From positions 1 to 57,772 of the forward strand of contig LXTR01000025.1 of NCBI GenBank assembly GCA_001683825.1: a stretch of DNA of 57,772 bases. The letters run 5' to 3'. The position numbers and the translations under genes are program-made. Source of the DNA: Flavobacteriaceae bacterium CP2B (GTDB lineage: Bacteria > Bacteroidota > Bacteroidia > Flavobacteriales > Flavobacteriaceae). Position 1 is the stretch's first letter. Each line of letters starts with the position of its first letter. The notes under the pieces were generated by a model, which was not told the DNA's origin, did not search any database, and worked only from the letters and a program-made list of their open reading frames with translations. Shown in pieces: positions 9,516 through 17,944 of this stretch.

Positions 9516-11054
9516 ATGAAAATTGAAGACATCGAAAATATCGAACTGGTATACCTCAACCTGAAGGATTACCAGGAACTCAAATCGGCCATGATACAGG
9601 CCTATGAAACCATGCCCGATGAATATTGGGAGGAAAAACACATCAAGACCCTCATCCAAAAATTCCCCGAAGGACAGGTGGTGGTCAAGATCAATGATAA
9701 AATCGCCGGTTGCGCCCTTTCCATCATCCTGGATTATGAAAACCTCTCGGACCAGCATACCTATAAGGAGATCACCAGCAATTATACCTTTGATTCCCAT
9801 ACAAATGAGGGGGATGTACTCTACGGCATCGACGTTTTCATCAAACCGGAATTCCGCGGGCTGCGGCTCGGGCGACGTTTGTATGACTACCGCAAGGAAC
9901 TCTGTGAAAAACTAAACCTGCGGGGCATCGCCTTCGGCGGGCGGCTGCCCAACTACCATGCCTACGCAGACCGCATGACCCCCAAGGAGTACATGGAGAA
10001 GGTACGGCGGAAAGAGATCCACGACCCCGTACTGAACTTCCAGATTTCCAATGATTTCCACCCTTCCCGCATCCTCCACAATTACCTGGAGGGGGATGCC
10101 GCCTCCAATGATTTTGCGGTCTTGCTGGAATGGGACAATATCTACTACCAAAAGCCCTCCAAAAAACTGACAGTCAACAAGAAGGTGATCCGGATCGGGC
10201 TCATACAATGGCAGATGCGCCCCTATAAAAACCTGGATGAATTAATGCAGCACGCAGAGTACTTTGTAGACGCGGTGGCGGGCTACCGCTCAGATTTTGC
10301 CCTTTTCCCGGAGTTTTTCAATGCCCCGCTCATGGCCGAGAACAACCACCTGTCCGAACCACAGGCCATACGGGAACTGGCCAAATACACGGAGACCATT
10401 GTACAGAAGTTTTCCGAGCTCTCCATTGCCTACAACATCAATATCATCACCGGGAGCATGCCGGAGATGAAAGGCGACCGCCTTTTTAATGTGGGCTACC
10501 TCTGCAGGAGGGATGGCACCATAGACCGTTTTGAAAAAATCCACGTCACCCCGGATGAAGCCAAGGTGTGGGGCATGCAGGGGGGCGAAGAACTGAAGGT
10601 ATTTGACACCGATTGCGGGAAAATAGGCATCCTGATCTGTTACGACGCCGAATTCCCCGAACTGAGCCGCCTGCTGGCCGAAGACGGGATGGACATCCTC
10701 TTTGTGCCCTTCCTCACCGATACGCAGAACGGCTACTCCAGGGTACGCCACTGCGCCCAGGCCAGGGCCATAGAAAACGAGTGCTACGTGGCCATAGCCG
10801 GAAGCGTTGGCAACCTTCCCAATGTGCACAATATGGACATACAGTTTGCCCAGTCGATGGTCTTTACCCCCTGCGATTTTGCCTTCCCCACCAATGGCAT
10901 CAAGGCCGAAGCGACCCCCAATACCGAGATGACACTCATTGCCGATGTCGACATCGACCTGCTCCGGGAACTCAACCAGTACGGGAGCGTCCGCAACCTC
11001 CGCGACCGCAAAAAAGGCCTCTACGAAGTGCGGTGGTTGAAGGATGGAAAATAA
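9516..11054 (+). CDS. bifunctional GNAT acetyltransferase / carbon-nitrogen hydrolase
   Basis: A two-domain cytoplasmic protein of 512 residues. Residues about 1-210 form a GNAT domain with the acetyl-CoA loop seen as FRGLRLGRRLYDYRKEL near residue 115. Residues about 225-510 form a nitrilase-superfamily domain with the triad Glu266 (LFPEFF), Lys341 (FEKIHV) and Cys375 (LICYDAE). The reaction is unknown; the architecture is known in other bacteria as a GNAT/carbon-nitrogen hydrolase fusion, and one attractive reading is acyl transfer coupled to amide hydrolysis on the same metabolite. It precedes a SET-domain gene by 66 bases on the same strand. Confidence 0.93.
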   Translation: MKIEDIENIELVYLNLKDYQELKSAMIQAYETMPDEYWEEKHIKTLIQKFPEGQVVVKINDKIAGCALSIILDYENLSDQHTYKEITSNYTFDSHTNEGDVLYGIDVFIKPEFRGLRLGRRLYDYRKELCEKLNLRGIAFGGRLPNYHAYADRMTPKEYMEKVRRKEIHDPVLNFQISNDFHPSRILHNYLEGDAASNDFAVLLEWDNIYYQKPSKKLTVNKKVIRIGLIQWQMRPYKNLDELMQHAEYFVDAVAGYRSDFALFPEFFNAPLMAENNHLSEPQAIRELAKYTETIVQKFSELSIAYNINIITGSMPEMKGDRLFNVGYLCRRDGTIDRFEKIHVTPDEAKVWGMQGGEELKVFDTDCGKIGILICYDAEFPELSRLLAEDGMDILFVPFLTDTQNGYSRVRHCAQARAIENECYVAIAGSVGNLPNVHNMDIQFAQSMVFTPCDFAFPTNGIKAEATPNTEMTLIADVDIDLLRELNQYGSVRNLRDRKKGLYEVRWLKDGK

Positions 11055-11120
11055 TTTTGGGGACAACGATCAATTTATGCTTTAAGATCGTATATTCACT
11101 TTGCGAGTAGTAACCAACAT

Positions 11121-11735
11121 ATGATCCATCCACATACTGAATTACAATTCATCTCTGATGAAATAGGCCATGGCGTTGTGGCCACCCGATTGATCCCTGC
11201 AGGGACCATCACCTGGGTACTGGACCCCCTTGACCGGGAGTTTTCACCAACGCACTACGAAAAACTGGACCAGCTTTACAAAGACATCCTGGATACCTAT
11301 ACCTACCGGAACAACAAGGGCAATTATGTGCTTTGCTGGGACCATGGGCGTTTTGTAAACCACAGCTTCAGGTCTAACTGCCTCACCACCGCCTATGATT
11401 TTGAGGTGGCCATACGCGACATAAAGCCCGGTGAGCAATTGACGGACGATTACGGCTACCTGAATGTGGAGTCTCCCTTCGAGGGTATCGACGAGGGTAC
11501 TGAACGCAAGGTGGTGTACCCGGATGACCTTTTGAACTATCATGGGATATGGGACCGGAAAATCCAAAAGGTATTTGGCCGCATCACGGCCCTGGAACAA
11601 CCGCTGAAACCATTTGTGGGGCAGGCGCTTTGGCAAAAGGTCCATGACATCATAGACGGCAAGGTAGCCATGGATTCCATCCTCAAGAATTACTACCAGC
11701 CCGAAGTAGAAAACAGCCGTTCCAGCGGCAGGTAA
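11121..11735 (+). CDS. SET domain protein-lysine methyltransferase
   Basis: A 204-residue protein built around a SET domain, expected to transfer methyl groups from S-adenosylmethionine to a lysine side chain. The SAM-site motif is Asn80-His81-Ser82 with NC at 86-87, and the ELTxDYG equivalent is EQLTDDYGY with Tyr111 as the probable catalytic tyrosine. The N-terminal SET core (IGHGVVATRLIPAGT) is complete. No post-SET cysteine cluster is seen; the C-terminal 80 residues are helical. It has no signal. The substrate is unknown. It is closely packed between the GNAT-nitrilase gene and a sulfatase gene. A one-mismatch -7 element (TCACTTTG, 11096-11103) lies just before it. Confidence 0.88.
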   Translation: MIHPHTELQFISDEIGHGVVATRLIPAGTITWVLDPLDREFSPTHYEKLDQLYKDILDTYTYRNNKGNYVLCWDHGRFVNHSFRSNCLTTAYDFEVAIRDIKPGEQLTDDYGYLNVESPFEGIDEGTERKVVYPDDLLNYHGIWDRKIQKVFGRITALEQPLKPFVGQALWQKVHDIIDGKVAMDSILKNYYQPEVENSRSSGR

Positions 11736-11745
11736 GCTCCCCATC

Positions 11746-13404
11746 ATGAATACGCCAAACACTACCGGGAAACAGCTGCTGTCCTTCCTCAGGTGGTGCT
11801 TGGTGTGCATGGGCCCGGTTGCCTGGCTCCCGCTCTCCTGCTCCGGTGCCCCGGACGCCCCTGTGGCGCCCAAGGGCCCCAACATCCTTTTGCTGGTAGC
11901 CGATGACCTGGGCTACGCGGACCTGGGCTGTTACGGGGGCGATATCGACACCCCCAACCTCGATGCCCTGGCGGCCTCCGGGATCCGGTTCACCCGTTTC
12001 CACACGGCGCCCATGTGTGCCCCTACCCGCGCCATGCTGCTCAGCGGGCAGTACAACCATATTGCCGGGATGGGACGGCAAAACCTGCAGGCGCCGGTTT
12101 TTGGCTATGAAGGCAGGCTGACCGGCAGGGTCATCCCCCTACCTGCCCTGCTCCGTCAGGCCGGCTACCACACCTGGATGGCCGGAAAATGGCACCTGGG
12201 AAATGCCCCGGGCGAAGGGCCACAGGACAAAGGTTTTGAAAAATCGTTTGTCCTGCTCGAAGGCGTGGGCAACCATTACAACGGACAGGGCATCTTTGCC
12301 AATGGCGCCTCGCACTATGAGGAAGACGGCAAGCCCGTGGCCTGGCCCGCAGGGCGTTATTCCACAAATGTGTATACCGATAAGCTGATCGGCTATATGG
12401 ATGGGCAAGCCGCAGACGGCCGGCCCTTTTTTGCCTATGCCGCCTTTACGGCTCCGCATTGGCCCCTGCAGGTGGCCCCCACCCACTGGAAAAAATACGA
12501 AGGCCGCTATAACGACGGGTACGAGGCCCTAAGGGCACAACGCCTGCAAAGCCTGAAAGAAGCGGGGATGATCCCGGCCGGTGCCGCGCTGCCCCCCGCC
12601 CACCCCTCGGTAAGGCCCTGGGCCTCCCTGAGCCCCGAGGAACAACAGGTGGAAGCCCGTAAAATGGAGTTGTACGCGGGGATGGTAGACAACCTGGACG
12701 CCAATATAGGACGCCTGCTGGACCACCTGAAAGCAACCGGCCAATATGAACATACCTTGATCATTTTTATGTCGGACAACGGCGCCGCCGGCGAAGACTA
12801 TTTCAATGAGGCAAGCATCCGTCCCCATATCAGCCCCCATTACGACAACCGGTATGAAAATATGGGCACCGCCAGTTCCATGGTCTCCTACGGGGCTGCC
12901 TGGGCAGAAGCCGGTACCGCCCCTTTCCGGTATTTCAAGGAATTCACCACCAACGGGGGCATCATCGCCCCGATGATCCTGGCAGGGGCCATGGTAGAAA
13001 GGAAAAACACGCTGTGCCCGGACCTAGTAACCGTTATGGACCTGGCTCCTACCTTGTATGATGCGGCAGGTGTGCACTATCCCGAACGCTGGGAAACGCA
13101 TCCGGTCTATCCGATGAAGGGCCGCTCCTTCTTGTCCTATGCCCGTGGGAAGCAAAGCCTGGCCCACCCACCGGATTACGCTTTTGGCCTGGAACACACC
13201 GGGTATACCATGTTCCGCAAGGGCGACTGGAAAATCACAACCGGCCTGCCACCATTTGAAGGGGAGAATTTTGAATTGTACGACCTCTCCCGGGACCTGG
13301 CCGAACAACACGACCTCAGAGAAAAGCAACCCGCTAAATTCCGGGAACTCCTGGAGGAATGGCGGCAATATGCCCGGGAAAACCAACTGCAATTCCCCCG
13401 ATGA
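11746..13404 (+). CDS. S1 family arylsulfatase lipoprotein
   Basis: A second formylglycine-dependent sulfatase, 552 residues. A signal of about 31 residues ends in a possible lipobox at Cys32 (LPLSC). Metal-site Asp53-Asp54 lie in VADDLGYADLG, and the maturation motif is Cys91-A-P-T-R95. The GKWHLG segment and the SDNGAAGEDYFNE stretch complete the metal and substrate site. The C-x-P-T-R form and the longer middle insert differ from the first sulfatase, which has C-x-P-S-R, so these are not recent duplicates. It resembles arylsulfatases of the AtsA group. It starts 10 bases after the SET gene and converges on an aryl-sulfate sulfotransferase gene. Confidence 0.92.
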   Translation: MNTPNTTGKQLLSFLRWCLVCMGPVAWLPLSCSGAPDAPVAPKGPNILLLVADDLGYADLGCYGGDIDTPNLDALAASGIRFTRFHTAPMCAPTRAMLLSGQYNHIAGMGRQNLQAPVFGYEGRLTGRVIPLPALLRQAGYHTWMAGKWHLGNAPGEGPQDKGFEKSFVLLEGVGNHYNGQGIFANGASHYEEDGKPVAWPAGRYSTNVYTDKLIGYMDGQAADGRPFFAYAAFTAPHWPLQVAPTHWKKYEGRYNDGYEALRAQRLQSLKEAGMIPAGAALPPAHPSVRPWASLSPEEQQVEARKMELYAGMVDNLDANIGRLLDHLKATGQYEHTLIIFMSDNGAAGEDYFNEASIRPHISPHYDNRYENMGTASSMVSYGAAWAEAGTAPFRYFKEFTTNGGIIAPMILAGAMVERKNTLCPDLVTVMDLAPTLYDAAGVHYPERWETHPVYPMKGRSFLSYARGKQSLAHPPDYAFGLEHTGYTMFRKGDWKITTGLPPFEGENFELYDLSRDLAEQHDLREKQPAKFRELLEEWRQYARENQLQFPR

Positions 13405-13425
13405 TTAGGCCTTTGACCAAACCTT

Positions 13426-15000
13426 TTACAGGGCTTTATCCGTTTCTTTAGGGGGCAATTTGAAAACAGCCGGCTGGGGGTCCAGGGGTTGGAGTTCCCG
13501 CCCCTGCAGCCCGGGATGGCTGGCAGGGATAAAGGTGGCCCTGAACTGGATATAGGCCATGGGCATGGGTTCTTTTGGGTCCCCGTTGGGATGATGGATG
13601 TTGCCGCGGTACGGGTTAAAATATTCCCACACAACTTCACCCCCGGGAGTTACCTCAAAAAACCGGCCTTTGGGCCCCTCGTTGATGAAGGTATTGCCGT
13701 TTTCCATGCGATGGGCCCCGGAGATGAACCCTCCGTAGAACGAAAGGGTATCTGCGGCCATGTATTTCCATACTGGTTCCGCAGGCCCAAAACGCCCGTT
13801 GTCCATGCGCAGGTAATTTCCCCGGGCATCCACCGGGGGTTGAAGCTCGTAAACCGCGGAGTAATAGAGGCTGTCGGCAATCAGCGGGATACGGTTGTTG
13901 TAGACCGTCAGGTTCCCCGCCCCGGGCTTGCCCTCCTCAATCCAGCGCACATCGTGCTGCCCGAACAATTGCTGGTGGGTAGAGTCGCCCTGCCGGTAAT
14001 TCTGGGGGTTCCCCCAACGGTAGAGGATATCGCCCCCTTTGCCCCAGCGGCCCCCGCTATGGCCGGCGGCTTCTTCGGTAGTGGTGCTTTGGTCCAGGAT
14101 GAAGATCTCATCCAGGGCCGGCGAACTGAGCGCAATTTGTTGGAGGGAGGCGTTGTAATTGATGGCGTTCAGGTGGTATACGTCTGAGCCCCGGTTATAG
14201 GCCGTCTGGTTGCGCCAGGCCCTCCCGGCCGCGTGCAACAGGTCCATACTGTCTGGCGTAATGGGCGGTGGCAGGGAGTCTTCTACGTTAAAATCGAGCA
14301 ATTCAGGATGGGCAGCCACCTCCCCGTAATTGTCCCGGGCCGGGTCAAAATCCTGTATGAGGTGGTCCCAGATCCGCCATTTCCAAACTACGTTCCCCCC
14401 GTATTTGCCGTCGGGTTGTATCTCCACCACCGTAGAGGGCCAAAGCCCCGCCGGGGGGATGAATACCGGTTTCCGCCCTGCCTGCAACACCTCGTCGGCA
14501 GACCGGGCCTCCCAGGCAATGGCCAGGACGTTGCCGTTGGGCTTCACAGCGATATCATGGTGGGCACAATGGTCTTCATCCGCATACTCAAAATCCCAGA
14601 GGATTTTGCTGTCCCAACTGATTTTCTGTATCCTCCCGGCTTCGCCCCCTCCCGCAAATACGGGAAAATCAACATCCTCCGCCAATTGGGTCAAAGAACC
14701 ATCGTCATTCAGGTATGGGGTATGCGATGTATAATTCCCCTTCCATTCGTGCACAACCTCGCCCTTCCGGTTGACCAGGTAGACCGAGGCGGAATTGGTG
14801 GGGGTAAACATCACATAGCCCTCGGCAAGGCCTTCGGAAGTCTTGGTGAGCCCCCTTTTGATGTGGTGCCCGAACATGTTCTTATTGATGGCCAGGGGGT
14901 CCGGGTCAGAAGATGCCTGCGGGGCAGCTTCCCTGTCGCCGCATTGCACCGCCAGCCCAATCAAGGCTAGGGCGGAGAGGTAATATGCAATTTTTTCCAT
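13426..15000 (-). CDS. aryl-sulfate sulfotransferase family lipoprotein
   Basis: A 524-residue exported protein of the arylsulfotransferase (ASST-type, PAPS-independent) family, which in characterised members moves sulfate between phenolic esters and phenols through a sulfo-histidine. It has a lipobox at Cys20 (GLAVQC). The propeller-like repeats begin with NSASVYLVNRKGEVVHEW, and conserved histidines include CAHHDI (His147-148), GQHDVRW near residue 345 and GAHRMENGNTFINEG near residue 430. It is co-located tail-to-tail with an S1 sulfatase, 21 bases apart. Enzymatic activity is inferred from family; many flavobacterial members are untested. TATCTTTC at about 15050 on this strand is a near match to a -7 element. 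Confidence 0.85.
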   Translation of the reverse strand: MEKIAYYLSALALIGLAVQCGDREAAPQASSDPDPLAINKNMFGHHIKRGLTKTSEGLAEGYVMFTPTNSASVYLVNRKGEVVHEWKGNYTSHTPYLNDDGSLTQLAEDVDFPVFAGGGEAGRIQKISWDSKILWDFEYADEDHCAHHDIAVKPNGNVLAIAWEARSADEVLQAGRKPVFIPPAGLWPSTVVEIQPDGKYGGNVVWKWRIWDHLIQDFDPARDNYGEVAAHPELLDFNVEDSLPPPITPDSMDLLHAAGRAWRNQTAYNRGSDVYHLNAINYNASLQQIALSSPALDEIFILDQSTTTEEAAGHSGGRWGKGGDILYRWGNPQNYRQGDSTHQQLFGQHDVRWIEEGKPGAGNLTVYNNRIPLIADSLYYSAVYELQPPVDARGNYLRMDNGRFGPAEPVWKYMAADTLSFYGGFISGAHRMENGNTFINEGPKGRFFEVTPGGEVVWEYFNPYRGNIHHPNGDPKEPMPMAYIQFRATFIPASHPGLQGRELQPLDPQPAVFKLPPKETDKAL

Positions 15001-15198
15001 CTCAATAAATGTTGGTTGGTTGTTTTCCTGTTGTAAACGCCCGGGGACAGGCCTAAGAAAGATACGTTTTTATTTGATTGAAACCCATTTAACCTTTTGA
15101 TATTCAATGAAACGCATGGGGATATTATTTTTGGGCCCTCCAGACAATCCCGCTGGTTCCCATCACTTTTATCCGTATCTTTCGATAAAGCGGGTACG

Positions 15199-15825
15199 AT
15201 GCAAAACAGGCTCCTTATGACCATATGCCTCCTGGCCCTCTGGGGATGCGGGGACGAGCGGGAACCCACGAAGCATGTGTTTTATCTCCACGGGATGATC
15301 ATTGAAACACAGGGCATCTACGCCGTGAGCAAGGAATTTGGCCCTTATGAATACACCCGTATCGTGGATTCACTGGGGACCACAGGCGTACAGGTGTATA
15401 GTGAGGTACGGACAAAAGAAACCGATTTTGATGATTTTTCGAAGAAGATCTCCGGGCAGATAGACAGCCTTGTCAAAAAAGGGGTACCCCCTTCCGATAT
15501 TACGGTCATCGGTGCTTCCAAGGGGGGCATGCTGGCCATGAATATTTCCACCATTAACAAGAACGCGGTAAAATACGTACTCCTGGGCGCCAACAGCCCC
15601 CATACCGAAACCACCTTCAACTTTAACCTCCATGGCCATATCCTGGGCATCTATGAGGCTTCGGACGCCATTGCCCCGAATGATTACCGCTACTGGATGG
15701 AGCGATCGCCCGAGGCACAACGTTTTGAGCAATTACAACTGCATACCGGCCTGGGGCACGGGTTTTTATACCGGCCCATAGACGCCTGGCTGGCACCGGC
15801 AAGGGATTGGATCATCACAGAATAG
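15199..15825 (+). CDS. alpha/beta hydrolase lipoprotein
   Basis: A small exported alpha/beta-hydrolase, 208 residues from ATG 15199. This start is chosen because it begins a lipoprotein signal (LLALWGC), while the upstream in-frame ATG at 15097 would add 34 residues without a signal function. The nucleophile elbow is VIGASKGGM (Ser in G-x-S-x-G), an early HGM segment follows a YLHG strand (oxyanion region), and GLGHGF near the C-terminus supplies the His. The substrate is unknown. TATCTTTC just upstream (around 15175) is a near match to the -7 consensus and is mirrored by one for the divergent sulfotransferase gene. Confidence 0.85.
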   Translation: MQNRLLMTICLLALWGCGDEREPTKHVFYLHGMIIETQGIYAVSKEFGPYEYTRIVDSLGTTGVQVYSEVRTKETDFDDFSKKISGQIDSLVKKGVPPSDITVIGASKGGMLAMNISTINKNAVKYVLLGANSPHTETTFNFNLHGHILGIYEASDAIAPNDYRYWMERSPEAQRFEQLQLHTGLGHGFLYRPIDAWLAPARDWIITE

Positions 15826-15950
15826 TACCCCCGGCACTACCCTCATACCCCGGTGTTATGAAATATCGTTTTCCTGCCTATCTTTACACGGAAAGGGCCG
15901 GCAGCGGAACCCCTTCCTTGACGCCCCTGACACCGCTTATCTTAAACCCA

Positions 15951-16331
15951 ATGAACCGAACGCGTTTTATATGGCTGTCTTCCCTGGGCGGAGCCGCCCT
16001 GCTCAGCCCCCTGGGATGGCACGGCTGTACCCCCGGGGAAGAGGAGGTATTACTGGCCGTCCCCGAATCGCTCCTCCCCATTTGTGACCGGGAGACCCTG
16101 ATTCAAATTGGGGTGTCCTACCTGGAAATGCAGCCCGGGGAGCACCAAAAATCAATGTTGGTGAAACTGCTGAAAGCAAAGGCAGGAGATCGCTGGGAAA
16201 CCGGGCAAAAACCTTTGGAACAAATCCTCGCCGAGGAATTTTTATTGGGTGAGACGGTAGAAGTAGACGGGTGGCTCCTGGCCCGGACCGAGGCGCGCCA
16301 ATGTGCCCTGTATTCCCTTATCAACCCCTGA
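15951..16331 (+). CDS. small secreted partner of GMC oxidoreductase
   Basis: A 126-residue exported protein from ATG 15951 (an ATG at 15807 is in frame but adds a non-signal stretch). The N-terminus MNRTRFIWLSSLGGAALLSP resembles the Tat- or lipoprotein-type leaders of gluconate 2-dehydrogenase subunit 3-like proteins and ends near a possible lipidated Cys. The rest is a short helical domain (SYLEMQPGEHQKSMLVKLLK). It stops 6 bases before the GMC gene, and small subunits of membrane GMC dehydrogenases are usually encoded in this position and help export and anchor the flavoprotein, which has no signal of its own. The assignment rests more on position and shape than on sequence. Confidence 0.7.
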   Translation: MNRTRFIWLSSLGGAALLSPLGWHGCTPGEEEVLLAVPESLLPICDRETLIQIGVSYLEMQPGEHQKSMLVKLLKAKAGDRWETGQKPLEQILAEEFLLGETVEVDGWLLARTEARQCALYSLINP

Positions 16332-16337
16332 CCCTGT

Positions 16338-17873
16338 ATGCATACCGATACCCGAACCCTCCCCGACAATACCCTGATAGAGGGCGACCTGTGTATTATT
16401 GGCGCCGGCGCGGCGGGAATCAGCATGGCCCTCGACTGGCTGGGCAGGCCTGAAAAGGTAGTACTGCTGGAAGGGGGCGGGTTTGAATACGAGGAAGCCA
16501 TACAGGATTCCTATGACGGCCCCGGCAGCGGGCAAAAATACTACCCATTAAAAGCCTCCCGCCTGCATTATTTCGGGGGTACCACCGGGCACTGGGCGGG
16601 CATGTGCTCGCCCTTTGATGCAATAGACTTCAGGGCGCGCCCCTGGGTACCGCACAGCGGGTGGCCTATAGACAAGTCTGCGCTGGACCCCTATTACAAA
16701 AAGGCGCACTCCCCATTGCAGTTGGGGCCCTATCCCTATGATTTCGACTTCTGGCGCCAAGAACTCCCCAATGCCAAAGCCCTGCCCCTGGACCCGGGGG
16801 TAGTAAGCAATAAAATGTGGCAATATTCCGAAGCACGCTTTGGCCCGTTGTACCGGGATACCCTGGCCAACGCGCACAACATTGCGCTCTACACGCATGC
16901 GAAGGTCGTGGAATTGGTGGCCAATGAAACGGTGACCCAACTAAAGGAAGTCCGGCTGCAAATGCTGGACGGAAAGACACACCGGGTGCGTGCCCGGCAG
17001 TTCGTACTGGCCTGCGGGGCCATACAGAATGCCCGGCTGTTACTCGCCTCCAACCAACAGGCAGCTGCGGGCCTGGGCAATGCCCATGACCTGGTGGGAC
17101 GGTATTTCCAGGAACACCTGGAAATTGCCTCGGCCGAATGCTGGTTCTTCAAACCCCAACCCATGAGCCTTTACACCTACACCTGGCGGAAGACCAGGGC
17201 AAGTGCCGAACTGGCCCTTGCGGAACAAATACAGGAGCGCCACCAAATCCTCAATGGCACCGTATCCTTTACCCCGCTGCCCATAGGCAAATACCGAACC
17301 CCCAAAATGCAGTCGTACCAGGACAAAGACCCGCGTAAGGCCTGGCAAAACATGAATGATCAATGGCAAAAGACCCTAAAAAAAGCGGCGGAGGTGGAAA
17401 ATGGCCCCGTCCAATGGGCATACCAACTGAATACCCGTATCGAACAGGCCCCCAACCCCGAATCCAGGGTTACCCTGGAAAGCGAGCGCGACGCGTTTGG
17501 GCTACCCAGGGCGAAACTGCATTGGGCCTTGACTGCCCTGGATAAACGAAGCATCCGTACCCTTTATGAAATCCTCGGACAACAATTGGGCATCCAGGGC
17601 CTGGGCCGGATACGTCTGAACGACTGGTTGCGGGATGAAAAAGACACCGGTTTTCCGGACAGCACCAATGCCGGCTGGCACCATATGGGCACCACCCGAA
17701 TGCACGAAGATCCCAAAAAGGGGGTGGTAGATGCCAACTGCAAGGTGCATGGGTTACACAACCTTTATGTAGCAGGATCTGCCTGCTACCCCACCTCGGG
17801 TGCCCCCAACCCTACCCTGACCCTGGTAGCACTCAGCCTTCGGTTGTCCGAATATCTCAAAAAGGGCTGTTAA
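16338..17873 (+). CDS. GMC family FAD oxidoreductase
   Basis: A glucose-methanol-choline flavoprotein of 511 residues. The ADP-binding motif is IIGAGAAGIS (GxGxxG at residues 22-27), followed by LLEGGG. The substrate-side block is TTGHWAGMC near residue 90. At the C-terminus His448-His449 in GWHHMGTTRM and Asn491 in GAPNPTLT are the catalytic pair of the family. It should oxidise a primary or secondary alcohol, probably a sugar or polyol. Lack of a signal and the small exported protein upstream suggest co-export, as in bacterial gluconate- or fructose-type dehydrogenases. No cytochrome subunit gene is next to it, so the electron acceptor is not obvious. Confidence 0.92.
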   Translation: MHTDTRTLPDNTLIEGDLCIIGAGAAGISMALDWLGRPEKVVLLEGGGFEYEEAIQDSYDGPGSGQKYYPLKASRLHYFGGTTGHWAGMCSPFDAIDFRARPWVPHSGWPIDKSALDPYYKKAHSPLQLGPYPYDFDFWRQELPNAKALPLDPGVVSNKMWQYSEARFGPLYRDTLANAHNIALYTHAKVVELVANETVTQLKEVRLQMLDGKTHRVRARQFVLACGAIQNARLLLASNQQAAAGLGNAHDLVGRYFQEHLEIASAECWFFKPQPMSLYTYTWRKTRASAELALAEQIQERHQILNGTVSFTPLPIGKYRTPKMQSYQDKDPRKAWQNMNDQWQKTLKKAAEVENGPVQWAYQLNTRIEQAPNPESRVTLESERDAFGLPRAKLHWALTALDKRSIRTLYEILGQQLGIQGLGRIRLNDWLRDEKDTGFPDSTNAGWHHMGTTRMHEDPKKGVVDANCKVHGLHNLYVAGSACYPTSGAPNPTLTLVALSLRLSEYLKKGC

Positions 17874-17889
17874 ATGGGCAAGATCCCAA

Positions 17890-17911
17890 TTGTATAAGAA
17901 TTATCTTACAA
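17890..17911. promoter_or_regulatory. imperfect inverted repeat upstream of 17945
   Basis: TTGTATAAGA and TCTTACAA form two arms around ATTA, with a two-base bulge. The repeat lies 34 bases before the next start and downstream of the GMC stop. It could be an operator or a weak terminator; there is no T-run. Confidence 0.25.
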
Positions 17912-17944
17912 TACGCTGCATTCGGCGGAATTAAGGCCGTAAGA

